A DNA stretch of 64,000 bases from Antedon mediterranea (lineage: Eukaryota; Echinodermata; Crinoidea; Comatulida; Antedonidae), in contig NC_092671.1 in NCBI RefSeq assembly GCF_964355755.1, forward strand, positions 32,941,304 to 33,005,303, in the 5' to 3' direction. Below the pieces are notes generated by a model. The model saw only the letters and a list, made by a program, of their open reading frames with translations. It searched no databases and was not told where the DNA came from. The translations under genes and the position numbers were made by a program. The first letter of the stretch is position 1; each line of letters begins with the position of its first letter. Of this stretch, positions 33,219 to 43,589 are shown one piece after another.

Positions 33219-36056
33219 GGGAGGGGTTGCAGTTTATGTAAATAGAGGAGGATGTTTTACTTGTAAACTAAGAAATGATTTCATGAAAATGGAGCTTGAG
33301 ATAGTAGTAATCGAACTTTGTAAACCAAAAACTAAACCAATCATTTTAATAGCATGGTACCGCCCACCAAACTCAAAAATTCAACTTTTAGATATTTTTT
33401 AACAAATTTTAGAAGAAAACGAATGTCTAAACAAAGAAATAATAATAATAGGAGATGTCAATTGTGACACACTTTCACAAAACCCTACTTGCTATACACA
33501 AAAATTAATGGATATAACTAATAACCAATTATAACTGAACCGACAAGGATAACAAACCAAAGTAAAACTCTGATTGATCATTTTTATACATCCTTTCCAA
33601 ACAGAATTTCTTCCTCGGGTGTACTTAACACAGGAATTAGTGATCATTCAGCTATTTACGCTGTCATTGGTAAAGAAGAAAAACCAAAACATAACCATAA
33701 ATATAAAACAAAAAGGAACTATAATAACCTTGATGAGGAAAAACTACAAATTGATATGTTAAATGTAAATTGGCATGAAATAACTTCATATACAAATGTG
33801 AATGACGCTCTGCAGTTTTTTGAAGACAAGTTTTTACAAATTGTTAATAAACATGTACCTTTAAAGAAAAAACGGGTTCGAAATAAAGATAGCCCATGGC
33901 TCACAAAAAATGTAATATTACAAATGCGAAAACGTGACTCAATGAAAAAAAGAGCGAGTAAAGAAAATTGTCCTCAATTATGGAACGAATACCGTGAATT
34001 AAAAAACAAAGTAAATTACGATATCAGGAGATCAAAAAAAGATTATTTCTCTGAACAATTAAATACAAAAGATTCCAAAATAATCTGGAAAAACATAAGA
34101 TATATTGTACCATCTAAGAATAAAAAAAGTGTTATAAGTAGTATAAATACAATAAATGGCCTTGAAACAGATTCTTACAAGATAGCTAATACTTTAAATG
34201 AGTTTTTTGCAAACATAGGACCTAACCTAGCTAAACAAATTCCTCAATTTGAAAATAACCATGTAAATTATGAATACCCAAATCAAGGTGAAGACAAAAT
34301 AAATTTCACACTTGTTGACGAGGAATATGTATATAAACAAATGTTATCATTATCTGACAAAAAGGCTACAGGAACTGATGAAATTCCTGCTAAACTAATC
34401 AAATTAGCAATCAACTCAATTGTACAACCCATTACATTTTTAATTAATTTATCTCTAAGAACCAGCGACTTCCCAAGTAAATGGAAAAATGCACGAATAT
34501 GCCCAATTTTTAAAAATGGCGACCGAAGTGAACCATCTAACTACAGGCCAATTTCTGTACTACCAATTTTATCGAAAATTATTGAACGCGCTGTCTTTGA
34601 CCAACTCTATCCAAAAATCAACCCTAAATTATACAATCAACAATCTGGATTTAGGCCAAATTACTCGACATCATCGGCATTAATAAATATAACTGAAGAT
34701 TGGATTGACAGTATTGAAAATGGTAAATACATAGGACTAATGATGCTTGATCTCAAAAAAGCTTTCGACACTGTTAATCACCAGATACTAATAAAAAAAC
34801 TACACAATTTTAATTTTGCTAATCATGTTATCAATTGGTTTGAAAATTATTTAACAAATCGTACACATATTACTAATATTAACAATATTGATTCGGTAAA
34901 GTCTAATAGTGTTTGTGGAATCCCTCAGGGATCAATATTAGGGCCCCTTCTATTTATCATGTATATTAATGATCTACCTAACTCAGTTTCTCATGTAAAT
35001 GTAAGCATGTACGCAGATGACACTGCGTTATATTATGCATCTAAAGACATACACGATATAATAAGCAAAGTAAATACTGATCTAAAACATGTACAACTAT
35101 GGTTAGCAAGTAACACATTAAGTCTAAACATTAAAAAGACTGAATATATGATTTTAGGAACACATCAAAAATTAAATAAATTGATTAACATGGATATTAA
35201 TATTAATAATATATTAGACGGTACAAAACTTGAAAAAGTAAATAACTGTAAACATTTAGGTGTCATTATCGATGAAAATTTAAAATGGCATAAACAAATA
35301 GATCAGGTGAAAAATAAAGTAATATCAGGTCTGTACTATCTAAAGAAATGCAGCAATATTTTCCCTCAAAATATTCAATCATTAATGTACAAATCTATCA
35401 TAGCCCACCATTTTGACTACTGCAATGTAGTATGGGGTCGTTGTAACCAAACCCTCAAATATAAACTCCAAGTACTCCAAAATAGAGCGGCTAAAATAAT
35501 TACACATACATCATGACTCTAGCTCACAGGCGCTCAAAGATTTAAATTGGCCTAATTTAGAAGAAAACAATATTACAACGAAGCAGTCACAATGTATACA
35601 ATAATGAATAACTTGACACCATCCTACTTAAGAAACAGATTCTATGAACGCAAACAAACATATAATACTAGATCAAAAGATATTCTAAGTTTACATAAGG
35701 CAAACACTGAGTATAAAAAGAAAAGTTTCTCGTATTCTGGCGCAAAGCTATGGAATAGTTTAAATGCTATAAACTCAAATGCAATTACAGCTCCTAATAT
35801 ACATATACAGTATTAAAAAAAATGATAAATGACCAAAGATAAAATATACTTGAAACTCTATATTTTTTCATGAAATCTTTGTTGTTGTTGTTGTTGTTGT
35901 TGTTTTTGTACTGTAAATGATAACTTGTGTAATAGTATAAATAGTTTTGTAGTAAGTAACGGCCTTGTGAAAAACACCAATTATGGTGATTCAAGTGTTG
36001 CATCCGTTTTTAAATAAAGTTGTTATTATTATTATTATTATTATTAATATTATTAT
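33219..36056 (+). mobile_element. LINE-2e, inserted inside the RT gene of LINE-1e
   Basis: 5'-truncated: it starts inside the endonuclease domain (VAVYVNRGG, then AWYRPPNSK). It continues through IIIIGDVNCD and GISDHSAIY to a complete RT, and ends with AATAAAGTTG then (TTA)n at 36017-36053. Interrupting LINE-1e between PQGS...FVNDM and YADD shows it is the younger insertion. I see no clear target duplication. Confidence 0.9.
33756..35516 (+). CDS. LINE-2e reverse transcriptase ORF (586 codons, intact core)
   Basis: RT motifs in order: KKATGTDEIPAKLIK, NYRPISVLPILSKIIERAVF, QQSGFRPNYSTSSAL, MMLDLKKAFDTVNHQIL, GIPQGSILGPLLFIMYINDL, MYADDTALYY (YADD codons at 35010-35021), then the thumb LGVIIDENLKWHKQI. 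The frame ends at 35516 after RAAKIITHT. The tail SSSQALKDLNWPNL and SYLRNRFYERK lies in other frames to 35816, so two frameshifts separate it. The endonuclease part upstream is broken by stops. Confidence 0.9.
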   Translation: MLNVNWHEITSYTNVNDALQFFEDKFLQIVNKHVPLKKKRVRNKDSPWLTKNVILQMRKRDSMKKRASKENCPQLWNEYRELKNKVNYDIRRSKKDYFSEQLNTKDSKIIWKNIRYIVPSKNKKSVISSINTINGLETDSYKIANTLNEFFANIGPNLAKQIPQFENNHVNYEYPNQGEDKINFTLVDEEYVYKQMLSLSDKKATGTDEIPAKLIKLAINSIVQPITFLINLSLRTSDFPSKWKNARICPIFKNGDRSEPSNYRPISVLPILSKIIERAVFDQLYPKINPKLYNQQSGFRPNYSTSSALINITEDWIDSIENGKYIGLMMLDLKKAFDTVNHQILIKKLHNFNFANHVINWFENYLTNRTHITNINNIDSVKSNSVCGIPQGSILGPLLFIMYINDLPNSVSHVNVSMYADDTALYYASKDIHDIISKVNTDLKHVQLWLASNTLSLNIKKTEYMILGTHQKLNKLINMDININNILDGTKLEKVNNCKHLGVIIDENLKWHKQIDQVKNKVISGLYYLKKCSNIFPQNIQSLMYKSIIAHHFDYCNVVWGRCNQTLKYKLQVLQNRAAKIITHTS

Positions 36057-37229
36057 AACTTGTATTGATCCTGATTATAAACTCTTTCTATACGCTGATG
36101 ACAGTGCAATTGTTTATTCACACAGAAATCCAGATATTATTTCTAAGAAGCTAAGGTCAACACTAGACTCCTTGTGTGATTGGCTTGTAGACAATAAATT
36201 AACAATTAACCTGGATAAAACTGAGTGTATACTATTTGGTTCTAAGAGAAAAACTAAAAATGTTAACAATTTTAATGTCTCAACAAATGGTAACAATATC
36301 AACACTAGTAATTGTGTCAAGTATCTAGGTAGGCCTATTGAAATAGATCAAAATTTAACGTGTTCTGAATATGCATGTAAAACCATTAAGAAAATCAATA
36401 ATAGGCTTAAGTTTATGTACCGCCAACGTAAGATACTAAGTTGTAAGAATCGTAAACTATTATGCTCTGCTCTCATCCAATGTGTTTTTTACTATGCTGC
36501 ATCTTCTTGGTTCTGTGGAACCAGTAAAGCTATCCAAAGAAAACTACAAATTGCACAAAACAAAATGGTTAGACTCATAAAAGGAGTTGAACCCAGAAGA
36601 CATATAGGTGCTGATCAATTAGACGATTATGGATTGTTAAATGTAAAATATCGAGTAAAGTTCTTGCAAATTAGCCAAGTTCATAAGATATTTATGGGCA
36701 GAAGTGCTTCATACCTAAATGAAAACTTTCGTAGAGTTAATAACTTACATGGTCACTTCACTCGTGGTAGTAAACTCAATTTCGTTGTACCTAAAGTCCA
36801 AGGCATAGAATGCAATACATTCTATTTTAATGCAATCAGAGAATGGAATAACCTTCCTGACTATATTAAACAAATTTCCAACACATCTAAATTTAAAACT
36901 GAATTGAAACAATATTTCAAAATTAAACATAGATAAATTATTATTGTGCCATTATATCAGATGTTTTGCTTATATATTTATGAACCCCGTCTCATAATGT
37001 TTGTTTTTACTATCTTTTTAGGGACCACATTGGAATTACGTTGTTTTACTTTAAACGACTTTATGTGTTTTCCCGTGCATCGTCAGACTTCATTAATCCC
37101 GCCATTTTTATTTGCTTTTTTGATGTATTTTAATATTTAAGGTGATAATTTATATTTTTGATGTATTTTTAATGTTATGTATATATTGAGATGCCAAATA
37201 AATGAAAGAAAGAAAGAAAGAAAGAAAGA
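36057..37229 (+). pseudogene. LINE-1e, 3' part: YADD half of RT, 3' UTR and (GAAA)n tail
   Basis: The frame 36057-36936 gives CIDPDYKLFLYADDSAIVYS (YADD at 36091-36102) and runs through the thumb and C-terminal domain (FYYAASSWF, FYFNAIREWNNLPDYI) to a stop. It continues the FVNDM fragment cut at 33218. The 3' UTR ends AAATAAATGAAAGAAAGAAA. A different family from LINE-2e (different tail). Confidence 0.88.
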
Positions 37230-37297
37230 CTTTGTACCAAAATGTAAGATTATAATTATCAATTTGTGAATTCAGATTTAATTAAGTGACGACTTTC

Positions 37298-37336
37298 CTC
37301 AGCTGCTGACGGATGATTAGAAACTCAATAATAAAG
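37298..37336 (+). other. gene B, putative first-exon end
   Basis: CAGCTGCTGACGGATGATTA and then AATAATAAAG|GTAGGC align with the first-exon ends of genes A and C. The 5' part appears to lie on the far side of the LINEs, at 31665. Confidence 0.4.
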
Positions 37337-37812
37337 GTAGGCCTATGTGACAATTACATTTATTGGGTGACATGATTAGGTTGATTTATTGAAAATTGTT
37401 GGTTTATCAAAACTGAATATAATAATGTTTAATGGGTTATACTCGTTCTAAACCAGTAAACGTACTCAAGTTCAAGAAGACAGTTTTGTTAAGCTGATCA
37501 GCCTAACTTGGTTAACTTTGAGGAAGTTTTATTTCTGGTTTATTTTTTAATATCCATTATACACAGATCATCTATAGTATTGCGACATGAAGTTATCCAC
37601 TATATTTTGTCTTGAGCAGGATGGTTTTGTGTTCTGTGTTTTTTTTTTTTCATTTTTGTGATCCATGTAGTTTGGTCTTCTCAGACCAACTGTTAAATTC
37701 GTTTAGTGTAATTGTTGTCTTAACACGTCCATTGTAGTTTTGTAAGGCATAACCAACTGTATTGAAATATTGTATCGATTTACAGGCAGGCCTGTGAACT
37801 TCAAATTCGACA

Positions 37813-38124
37813 ATGTCTACGCAGTTAGGATGCGTACCACAGAGTGGTGTTTTTCCGGCTGCCGTAGAAGAAGTGGAGCAGCAGTGGTCTAGAAATTTTA
37901 CTTTGACGGATGGTCAGTCTTTGACTGAAACACTTGAGGTTTACAAGAAAAGGACTTTTCCTGAAGGACATGTGGATGAAGAAGCATTGAAAAGAACAAG
38001 AAAAATTCATTCTGCTAGAAAGGCACCGAAGCCTGTCGACCAGTCGTCACCGTCAGCTACATATAGGGAAGACAATGTTTCAAGAACGAAGAAATTTAAA
38101 ATACGGAAAATAACAATAACATAA
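37813..38124 (+). CDS. gene B: 103-residue protein of unknown function
   Basis: Begins 27 bases after an acceptor (ATCGATTTACAG, exon from 37786), very like the acceptor before gene C (ATCGATTTGCAG). The product has an acidic/amphipathic first half (VEEVEQQWSRNFTLTDGQSL) and a strongly basic end (RTKKFKIRKITIT). No signal or membrane segment. AATAAA follows near 38240. No family recognised; may be inactive if its first exon is split. Confidence 0.4.
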   Translation: MSTQLGCVPQSGVFPAAVEEVEQQWSRNFTLTDGQSLTETLEVYKKRTFPEGHVDEEALKRTRKIHSARKAPKPVDQSSPSATYREDNVSRTKKFKIRKITIT

Positions 38125-38436
38125 TTATTAGTATATTAGGCCTATTAATATTCAGGAAACCAAAAAAAAGTCTAATCACTATTGTTACACATTAGTCCTA
38201 AATAATGAAAGAAACTTTAGAAAGAAAGAAATTTCAAAATAAAAATAGTCTAATCTAAGCCTATTATGAGAAAGCGATTGAGAGAGAATAATTTTATTAT
38301 AAACGTTTTGCTACTGCCCGCATCCGACCATCATTTTAAAGCTTTTTATTTACAATTAAAAACACATTCACAATTATCTAATATGATCCGATATCACAAC
38401 TCGTTAAGCCTTCACTGATTGTGAGGGCGTTTGTTG

Positions 38437-38540
38437 TATGAGAGAATGTATCTGGTGGGTGAAAATCTGTGATAATAGGCCTACCATAAATATATGGTGA
38501 TCACAGATTTTCACCGACCACAGATACATTCTCTCATATT
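38437..38540. mobile_element. 100-bp foldback MITE
   Basis: TGAGAGAATGTATCTGGTGG then GTGAAAATCTGTGAT is mirrored by ATCACAGATTTTCACCGACC and CAGATACATTCTCTCATA. About 38-bp arms around a loop with TAGGCCTACC. Confidence 0.8.
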
Positions 38541-38582
38541 ATGGCTATGTGGTCTAGTGGTATGATACTCGCCCTGTAAGGC
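38541..38582 (+). other. tRNA-like 5' half
   Basis: GGCTATGTGGTCTAGTGGTA then TGATACTCGCCCTGTAAGG resembles the acceptor/D-arm/anticodon half of a tRNA, but no T arm follows; SINE sequence takes over. A remnant. Confidence 0.35.
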
Positions 38583-38586
38583 ATAA

Positions 38587-38810
38587 TAGGCATAGAAATT
38601 AATTCTAAACCGCCCGGTGATATACTGAAATTTACTTAATTAATTTGAAACGATAAGATAAAGAAATCTGTGAATCTTTGCTCCAACCGAAACCCGAACC
38701 CGGACCTCCTGCTTGATATGCTGATGTCCTAACTATTAGACCACTGGGGCTTTCATGGTATAGTTCAAACCCGACCGGATAGCGACTCTTTAACATTCTC
38801 GGCGGGGTAC
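38587..38810 (-). mobile_element. tRNA-derived SINE, second copy
   Basis: Same leader, head and tail as 15921-16148 in the same orientation. The tRNA-like head (about 38685-38755) has decayed stems, so this copy is older or freer to drift. Confidence 0.7.
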
Positions 38811-38906
38811 TATAATTATATTGTTAAGAATATGGGATTTATCGGACAAAAATACTATTTCATCTAAATCATTGCATCATTAGGTATTATACACAGTTGT
38901 GTAATA

Positions 38907-38935
38907 CCAGGGAAGAGAATTTAACTCTTCCCTGG
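38907..38935. repeat. GGGAAGAG palindrome upstream of gene C
   Basis: CCAGGGAAGAGAATTTAACTCTTCCCTGG in outline: inverted arms of about 12 bases around a 5-base centre. It sits at the position equivalent to 24231-24266 upstream of gene A. Confidence 0.7.
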
Positions 38936-39116
38936 TAATACTTTATATTTAATCTCAACTAACTGGTGAATAGTATTGATTCAGTGCATACCGGTAATTG
39001 CTAAATTAATTTATGGTATGTTTGCATATTTGCATTTAGGAAGAGGAAATATGATTATATCTTTATAACAGCAAATAAAGACTGCTATATTATTTACTTT
39101 TATTAATCGTTGCGAT

Positions 39117-39257
39117 CTTTTCCATGTAAAGACAACGACCAAAGGACTTTGCACAGCAGCTATATGGGACATAATCAACAATCGGTCCAATTCAATAAAG
39201 TTCGATCAGTTGCAACCTCTGTTGGCGGACATTTAGTTTCATTGGTTAAAAATAAAG
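39117..39257 (+). other. gene C, putative first exon
   Basis: Paralogous to the gene A first exon: TTTTCCATGTAAAGACAACG, ATAATCAACAATCGGTC and TTGGCGGACA, ending AATAAAG|GTACGTG. The frame from an ATG-like codon at 39110 is open through the exon, so it could be coding in this copy. A possible extra exon lies at 40243-40336 (TTTTTTAG| ... |GTAAGT). Confidence 0.45.
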
Positions 39258-39429
39258 GTACGTGTAAATCATTATGTTGGATTACAATTCGCAACCATTT
39301 TCAATTTTGTTTATTAGTTTAAAATATATTGATTTCTATTCCGTCCGTAGACCTAACTTTCAAATGTATGTCGACGCTGGTGTAGAAAACTAATCACAGT
39401 TACGCGTCGTATATCGTATTAAACTTTAC

Positions 39430-39650
39430 AGTCGGGAATTGCCAGGGCCAGGGCCCTGAAAATTGAATTTATTATACTTCGAAATATGAACAAAATAATT
39501 ATCTCCAGGATCAGCCCTACCATGGTTGGACTGGGCTAAGAAAATATTGAAATAGAACCGCTAGGTACTCGTTAATTGCATTTATACATTTAAATAGGAA
39601 AGGAAACAAAATTATAAGTTCACAGGACCAGCCTACCATGATTGCGGTGT
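39430..39650. repeat. internal fragment of the 21728-23485 element family
   Basis: GGGCCCTGAAAATTGAATTTATTATACTTCGAAATATGA in outline, then CTGGGCTAAGAAAATATTGA, matches the subrepeats at 22230-22480. Lies in the gene C intron. Confidence 0.55.
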
Positions 39651-40634
39651 GTAGCCCCGCCTACTGCATAGTTCTGTGGAAGATGCACCTCTCGCAACAT
39701 ATTAAAGATATATTGTCCCCCTAAAAATATTTAATTTTTTTTGTTGTTGAATATGTTATTTTAATGTCACATAATAGTTATTCACTCTCACAAAAAATTG
39801 GGTCTGAAAAAATTTTATTTACCTGAGAAAAATGTAATTTAAAGCAAAAAATTGTCAAATTGTCTGGAAGACAATGAGTTTTTGGGTAATCTAACTGTTT
39901 ATTTTGTCTTTTTATAGGTGAAATAATTTTTTTTTTCCCCGTTTTTTTTCTTATGGAAGTGAACAACTTCATTAAAACTGCAAAATGGCCTATTCAAAGT
40001 CCGATTTAAAAAATCTTTATTTTTCATGATTTTGGTGGACAATACATCTTTAACCTTCCTTTCGTTCGTAACAGCTACTATACTCAATACCATTACAAGG
40101 TGTACGGCGCTTACGATACGAAAGTCATGCATCAATGATTTTACCTCCATTATTAAGATTAGATTTTAAGATTATTTTATTCATGATTTAGGCGATTTTC
40201 CATGAAAATAAATAAATAATGTTGTTAATTATATTTTTTAGGCTACATTTTTAAAATAAAATCAACAATTGGTGCATTTGAATCAATTTACCATTCACCA
40301 GTGACCACTGGACGTGTCGAAAAGCATAGGCCTATTGTAAGTGATATTCTTTTTGTTTAAATGTTGACATAAGATTGGATTACCGTATGATATGGCTTAA
40401 TAAACAAATTGTGTACTTGAATATCTTAATTTAGTATTATCCCGTTCGAAGAATCCTCTTGCAAAACTCCAAACAAAACGGGGCGCACACATAAAAACGC
40501 CAGTGTTGACGCCCCTCGTGTGGAACTCCTCCGATGTGGAAGACTAGTTAGACATAACAGTTTATATCGATTTGCAGATAGGCTAAGCTATCGTGGAATT
40601 AGTGTCAACGTGTGACTCCACTTCGAAATAAAGC

Positions 40635-40964
40635 ATGGCTATGGTATCGAATTCATCTGGTGTGCAACGATCTGGAAGAAATGGAAATAGAATTGAGACT
40701 ACTACTTTCACTGAGGAAGTGGAGATTACTGGACCAGTAGATTTGAATACCGGTATTGTTGGTGAAGGAGGCAGAATTAATACGAGAAGAATTGTGTCTA
40801 TGAGCTCTGAGCAGCTAAATGAAGGAAATGTTGACCGTCAGCAGATAAATAATGTAAATGTTTATACGAGTAATCCTCCTGCACTTATGGACAAAGAAGA
40901 AGGTGGGTGCTGTGACTTAACCTGTTTACGTCGATGTATTTGTTGCCTCATCGGAAGGGAGTGA
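40635..40964 (+). CDS. gene C: 109-residue protein with Cys-rich C terminus
   Basis: ORF 58 bases after an acceptor (ATCGATTTGCAG, exon from 40578). The body is hydrophilic (FTEEVEITGPVDLNTGIVGE). The last 20 residues hold GGCCDLTCLRRCICCLIG, seven cysteines with basic residues, which could be palmitoylated or bind metal. AATAAA lies near 41251-41260. I do not recognise the family. Confidence 0.45.
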   Translation: MAMVSNSSGVQRSGRNGNRIETTTFTEEVEITGPVDLNTGIVGEGGRINTRRIVSMSSEQLNEGNVDRQQINNVNVYTSNPPALMDKEEGGCCDLTCLRRCICCLIGRE

Positions 40965-41296
40965 TTTTTCCCCAATAAGGGAGAATAACATGATATATAA
41001 TAATAGTATGCTGCAGCTGGGTAACGTTCACATTGATCCCAGATTTGGTCCGGTGGACGGAGAGGCTCCGGACTACGCCGGGTATCGGAATGTATAGTTA
41101 TGAAAGGTTATTCTTATCCTTCCGGTCATCGGCGGACCGCAATCCGAGTTCAGTGTGAATGTAGCGTTAGAATCATATTGTGATTATATTATGCCTAATT
41201 AATGTACCGGTAATTAGCAAATACAATTTTTGTGAAAATAGAACAATAGTAAAATAAAATAAAGACTTGAAAGAATTTCATTTAGCTTCGATTTTG

Positions 41297-42360
41297 TATA
41301 GATGACAAATTTCGTTTTTGTAAAAGCACAAGTTAACGGAGTACTTACTCGAACGTTTCGATCTCTATCAGAGATCCTTCTCAACTGACTGCGGAGTGTT
41401 AATGCAGCTTGGTCTCGCATCAACTCACATCATCCACTCGAACACAAACTGGGGCTTATAAACACGCTTGTGGACAGAGCTGAGAAGGTAGTGGGAGATA
41501 TGGATTTGAGGAAAGTTGAGATGGATAACATCAAGAAAGCGTTACACAACTGCCAGTATCCAGAGTGGTCCTTCCAGAGAGTTATGGAAAACCGAAAAAG
41601 AAAAAAGAACAAAGGACACGAACCACAGAAGGAAAAGATCAAGATGCGAGGTAGCATAGGAATCCCCTATGTAAAAGGAATGGCAGAAAGAATACGACGC
41701 ACTCTCTCCTATCACAATGTCGGAACCTATTTCCTACCCCAAAATAAAATCAAGAATAGCCTCGTCCACCCAAAAGATAAAATCGAGAAGATGGATACAT
41801 GTGGAGTAATCTACGAAGTCACCTGCCGCAACTGTCCACAAGTTTACATTGGGGAAACAGGGAGGGCATTACAAACACGAATTAATGATCACAAAAAAGA
41901 TGTTACAACAAACACGGGGGGAGTAATGACTAGGGCCTCCAGAACATCCACATCTTCGATCATACACAAATCTGCCATTACAGAACATGTCATAAAACAC
42001 AATCATGTACCGAACTGGGAGGCTACCATCTTAACCAAAGAGCCTAAACGCAAAGACAGACAGATTAGAGAATCATTACATATAAGGAGAAATAAAGAGA
42101 AGACCATGAACCGGGACACTGGAGCCCACGAACTCTCGCATTTGTACAATGATTTGATAGACACATCACCTGGCCGAGCCCCGCACAACCTCCAACCTAC
42201 AACCGGAGGCGTACAACGTCATCAACAGATGACGTCAAGAATGACCAAGCTGCATTAACACTCCGCAGTCAGTTGAGAAGGATCTCTGATAGAGATCGAA
42301 ACGTTCGAGTAAGTACTCCGTTAACTTGTGCTTTTACAAAAACGAAATTTGTCATCTATA
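41297..42360 (+). mobile_element. Penelope-like element, 5'-truncated, with perfect 118-bp inverted flanks
   Basis: The arms 41297-41414 and 42243-42360 are identical in inverted orientation over 118 bases, base for base by eye. They flank an ORF encoding the end of a Penelope RT and a GIY-YIG endonuclease. Inverted or partial pseudo-LTRs are typical of Penelope-like elements. Perfect arm identity suggests recent insertion. Confidence 0.88.
41420..42258 (+). CDS. Penelope-like RT end plus GIY-YIG endonuclease
   Basis: The frame is open from about 41420; the first ATG-led part in common tables is 41470. HPLEHKLGLINTLVDRAEKV is the conserved H-P..HK...L..RA segment of Penelope-like polymerases. 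CGVIYEVTCRNCPQVYIGET followed by GRALQTRINDHKK is the GIY-YIG core, with the catalytic Arg and a linker Cys pair. The RT palm is absent, so the copy is truncated. It ends near the right inverted arm. Confidence 0.88.
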
Positions 42361-43220
42361 AAATAAAGACATTATAACCGTATATCCTTATAACATTACT
42401 ATTTTTTATTATAATTATGTATATTAAAAGTTCTGGCCAGAAAATGCGGCATTGGTAATTTTTTTAGTTGCAAGGAATTTTCAATCATTCTACTCGACGG
42501 CCATTGAAGTGGTGAATTTTCCCATACGTTGAATGGAAAGAATCATCATTCATTGAAAGATTGAATGCCGTATTTTCAATTTTCATTGTAAAACACAATA
42601 TTTTCAGTTCGGAGTTATTGAGTTGGACCAGATCTTTTTTGTTTAGGTCTAAATATAAAATCAACACAAGCACCTATACAAACATCATTCTACTCTACTA
42701 AAAAAAGCTTTAACCCACAACTACTCTGATATGGACAATCTTTGTGGCATTGAATCGGTAGACTTTGTTATATCTATTTCTCCATAATCTAGTGTAAAAT
42801 GCTTATTATTTCTGGTATAGTATTGTTGATCACAAACATTTCAGATTTATTTCAAACTGAATGTACTGCTGTTTATAGTTTTAACAAAATGTTTAAATTT
42901 AAAATAATCAATATTGTTGTTCTTTTTAATTTGAAAGAGAGATATGTTGAGGGTTGTAAATGTCAGGCCAGAAACAAAGTTGTATGGCATTCATTTTTCC
43001 ATTAAATAGACTGCCATAAAACCTCGAAAAAGAAGCCCATGTGCTCCTTCATTTTTTAGTACTCTTGGTGGGCTTCTTTTCAACATAGAGTTCTTTTCGA
43101 GATTACTTTTGCAAACCAAGAGGAGCTGCTAGGTTCCCGCCCGGAAAACGTCACTATTTACATGAATTGAACAATCTTATAATAATGTAGGCCTAAAGAT
43201 TAACAACAAATTAACGTAAC
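42361..43220. other. spacer without recognised gene
   Basis: AT-rich. A small hairpin lies near 43026-43110: AAAAAGAAGCCCA mirrored by TGGGCTTCTTTT, and CTCGAAAA by TTTTCGAG. Nothing else supported. Confidence 0.45.
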
Positions 43221-43589
43221 AATACCATCTTCACTACACCTGCACAAACTAATTTGCATAACAACGCACGGCATACCAAACTGTTTAAAAGAGCTGCAAT
43301 GTCCCCGGAAATGACACCTATATTTTAAAACAAAATAATATATGAAAGTCTTCAGCACCCCACCCCATTAACCCCATTCAAGAACCGAGACAAACTATCT
43401 GTTTAAATGATACGTGCGCCCATACACGCTGACTATACCATACACTTTTATTCATAACATATTACAATACAATATCTTTGCATGAAACGGATATTTCAAA
43501 ATACAGTATGTGGTACGTACGGTAAATTAATAATCTTCTTAAAGAAAATCAAAATTTAACAGTATGGCGTGTTGACCGAGAAAGATTAA

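Noticed and set aside
38541-38582. Functional tRNA gene
   Set aside because: Only the 5' half is tRNA-like; the T arm and acceptor 3' strand are missing.
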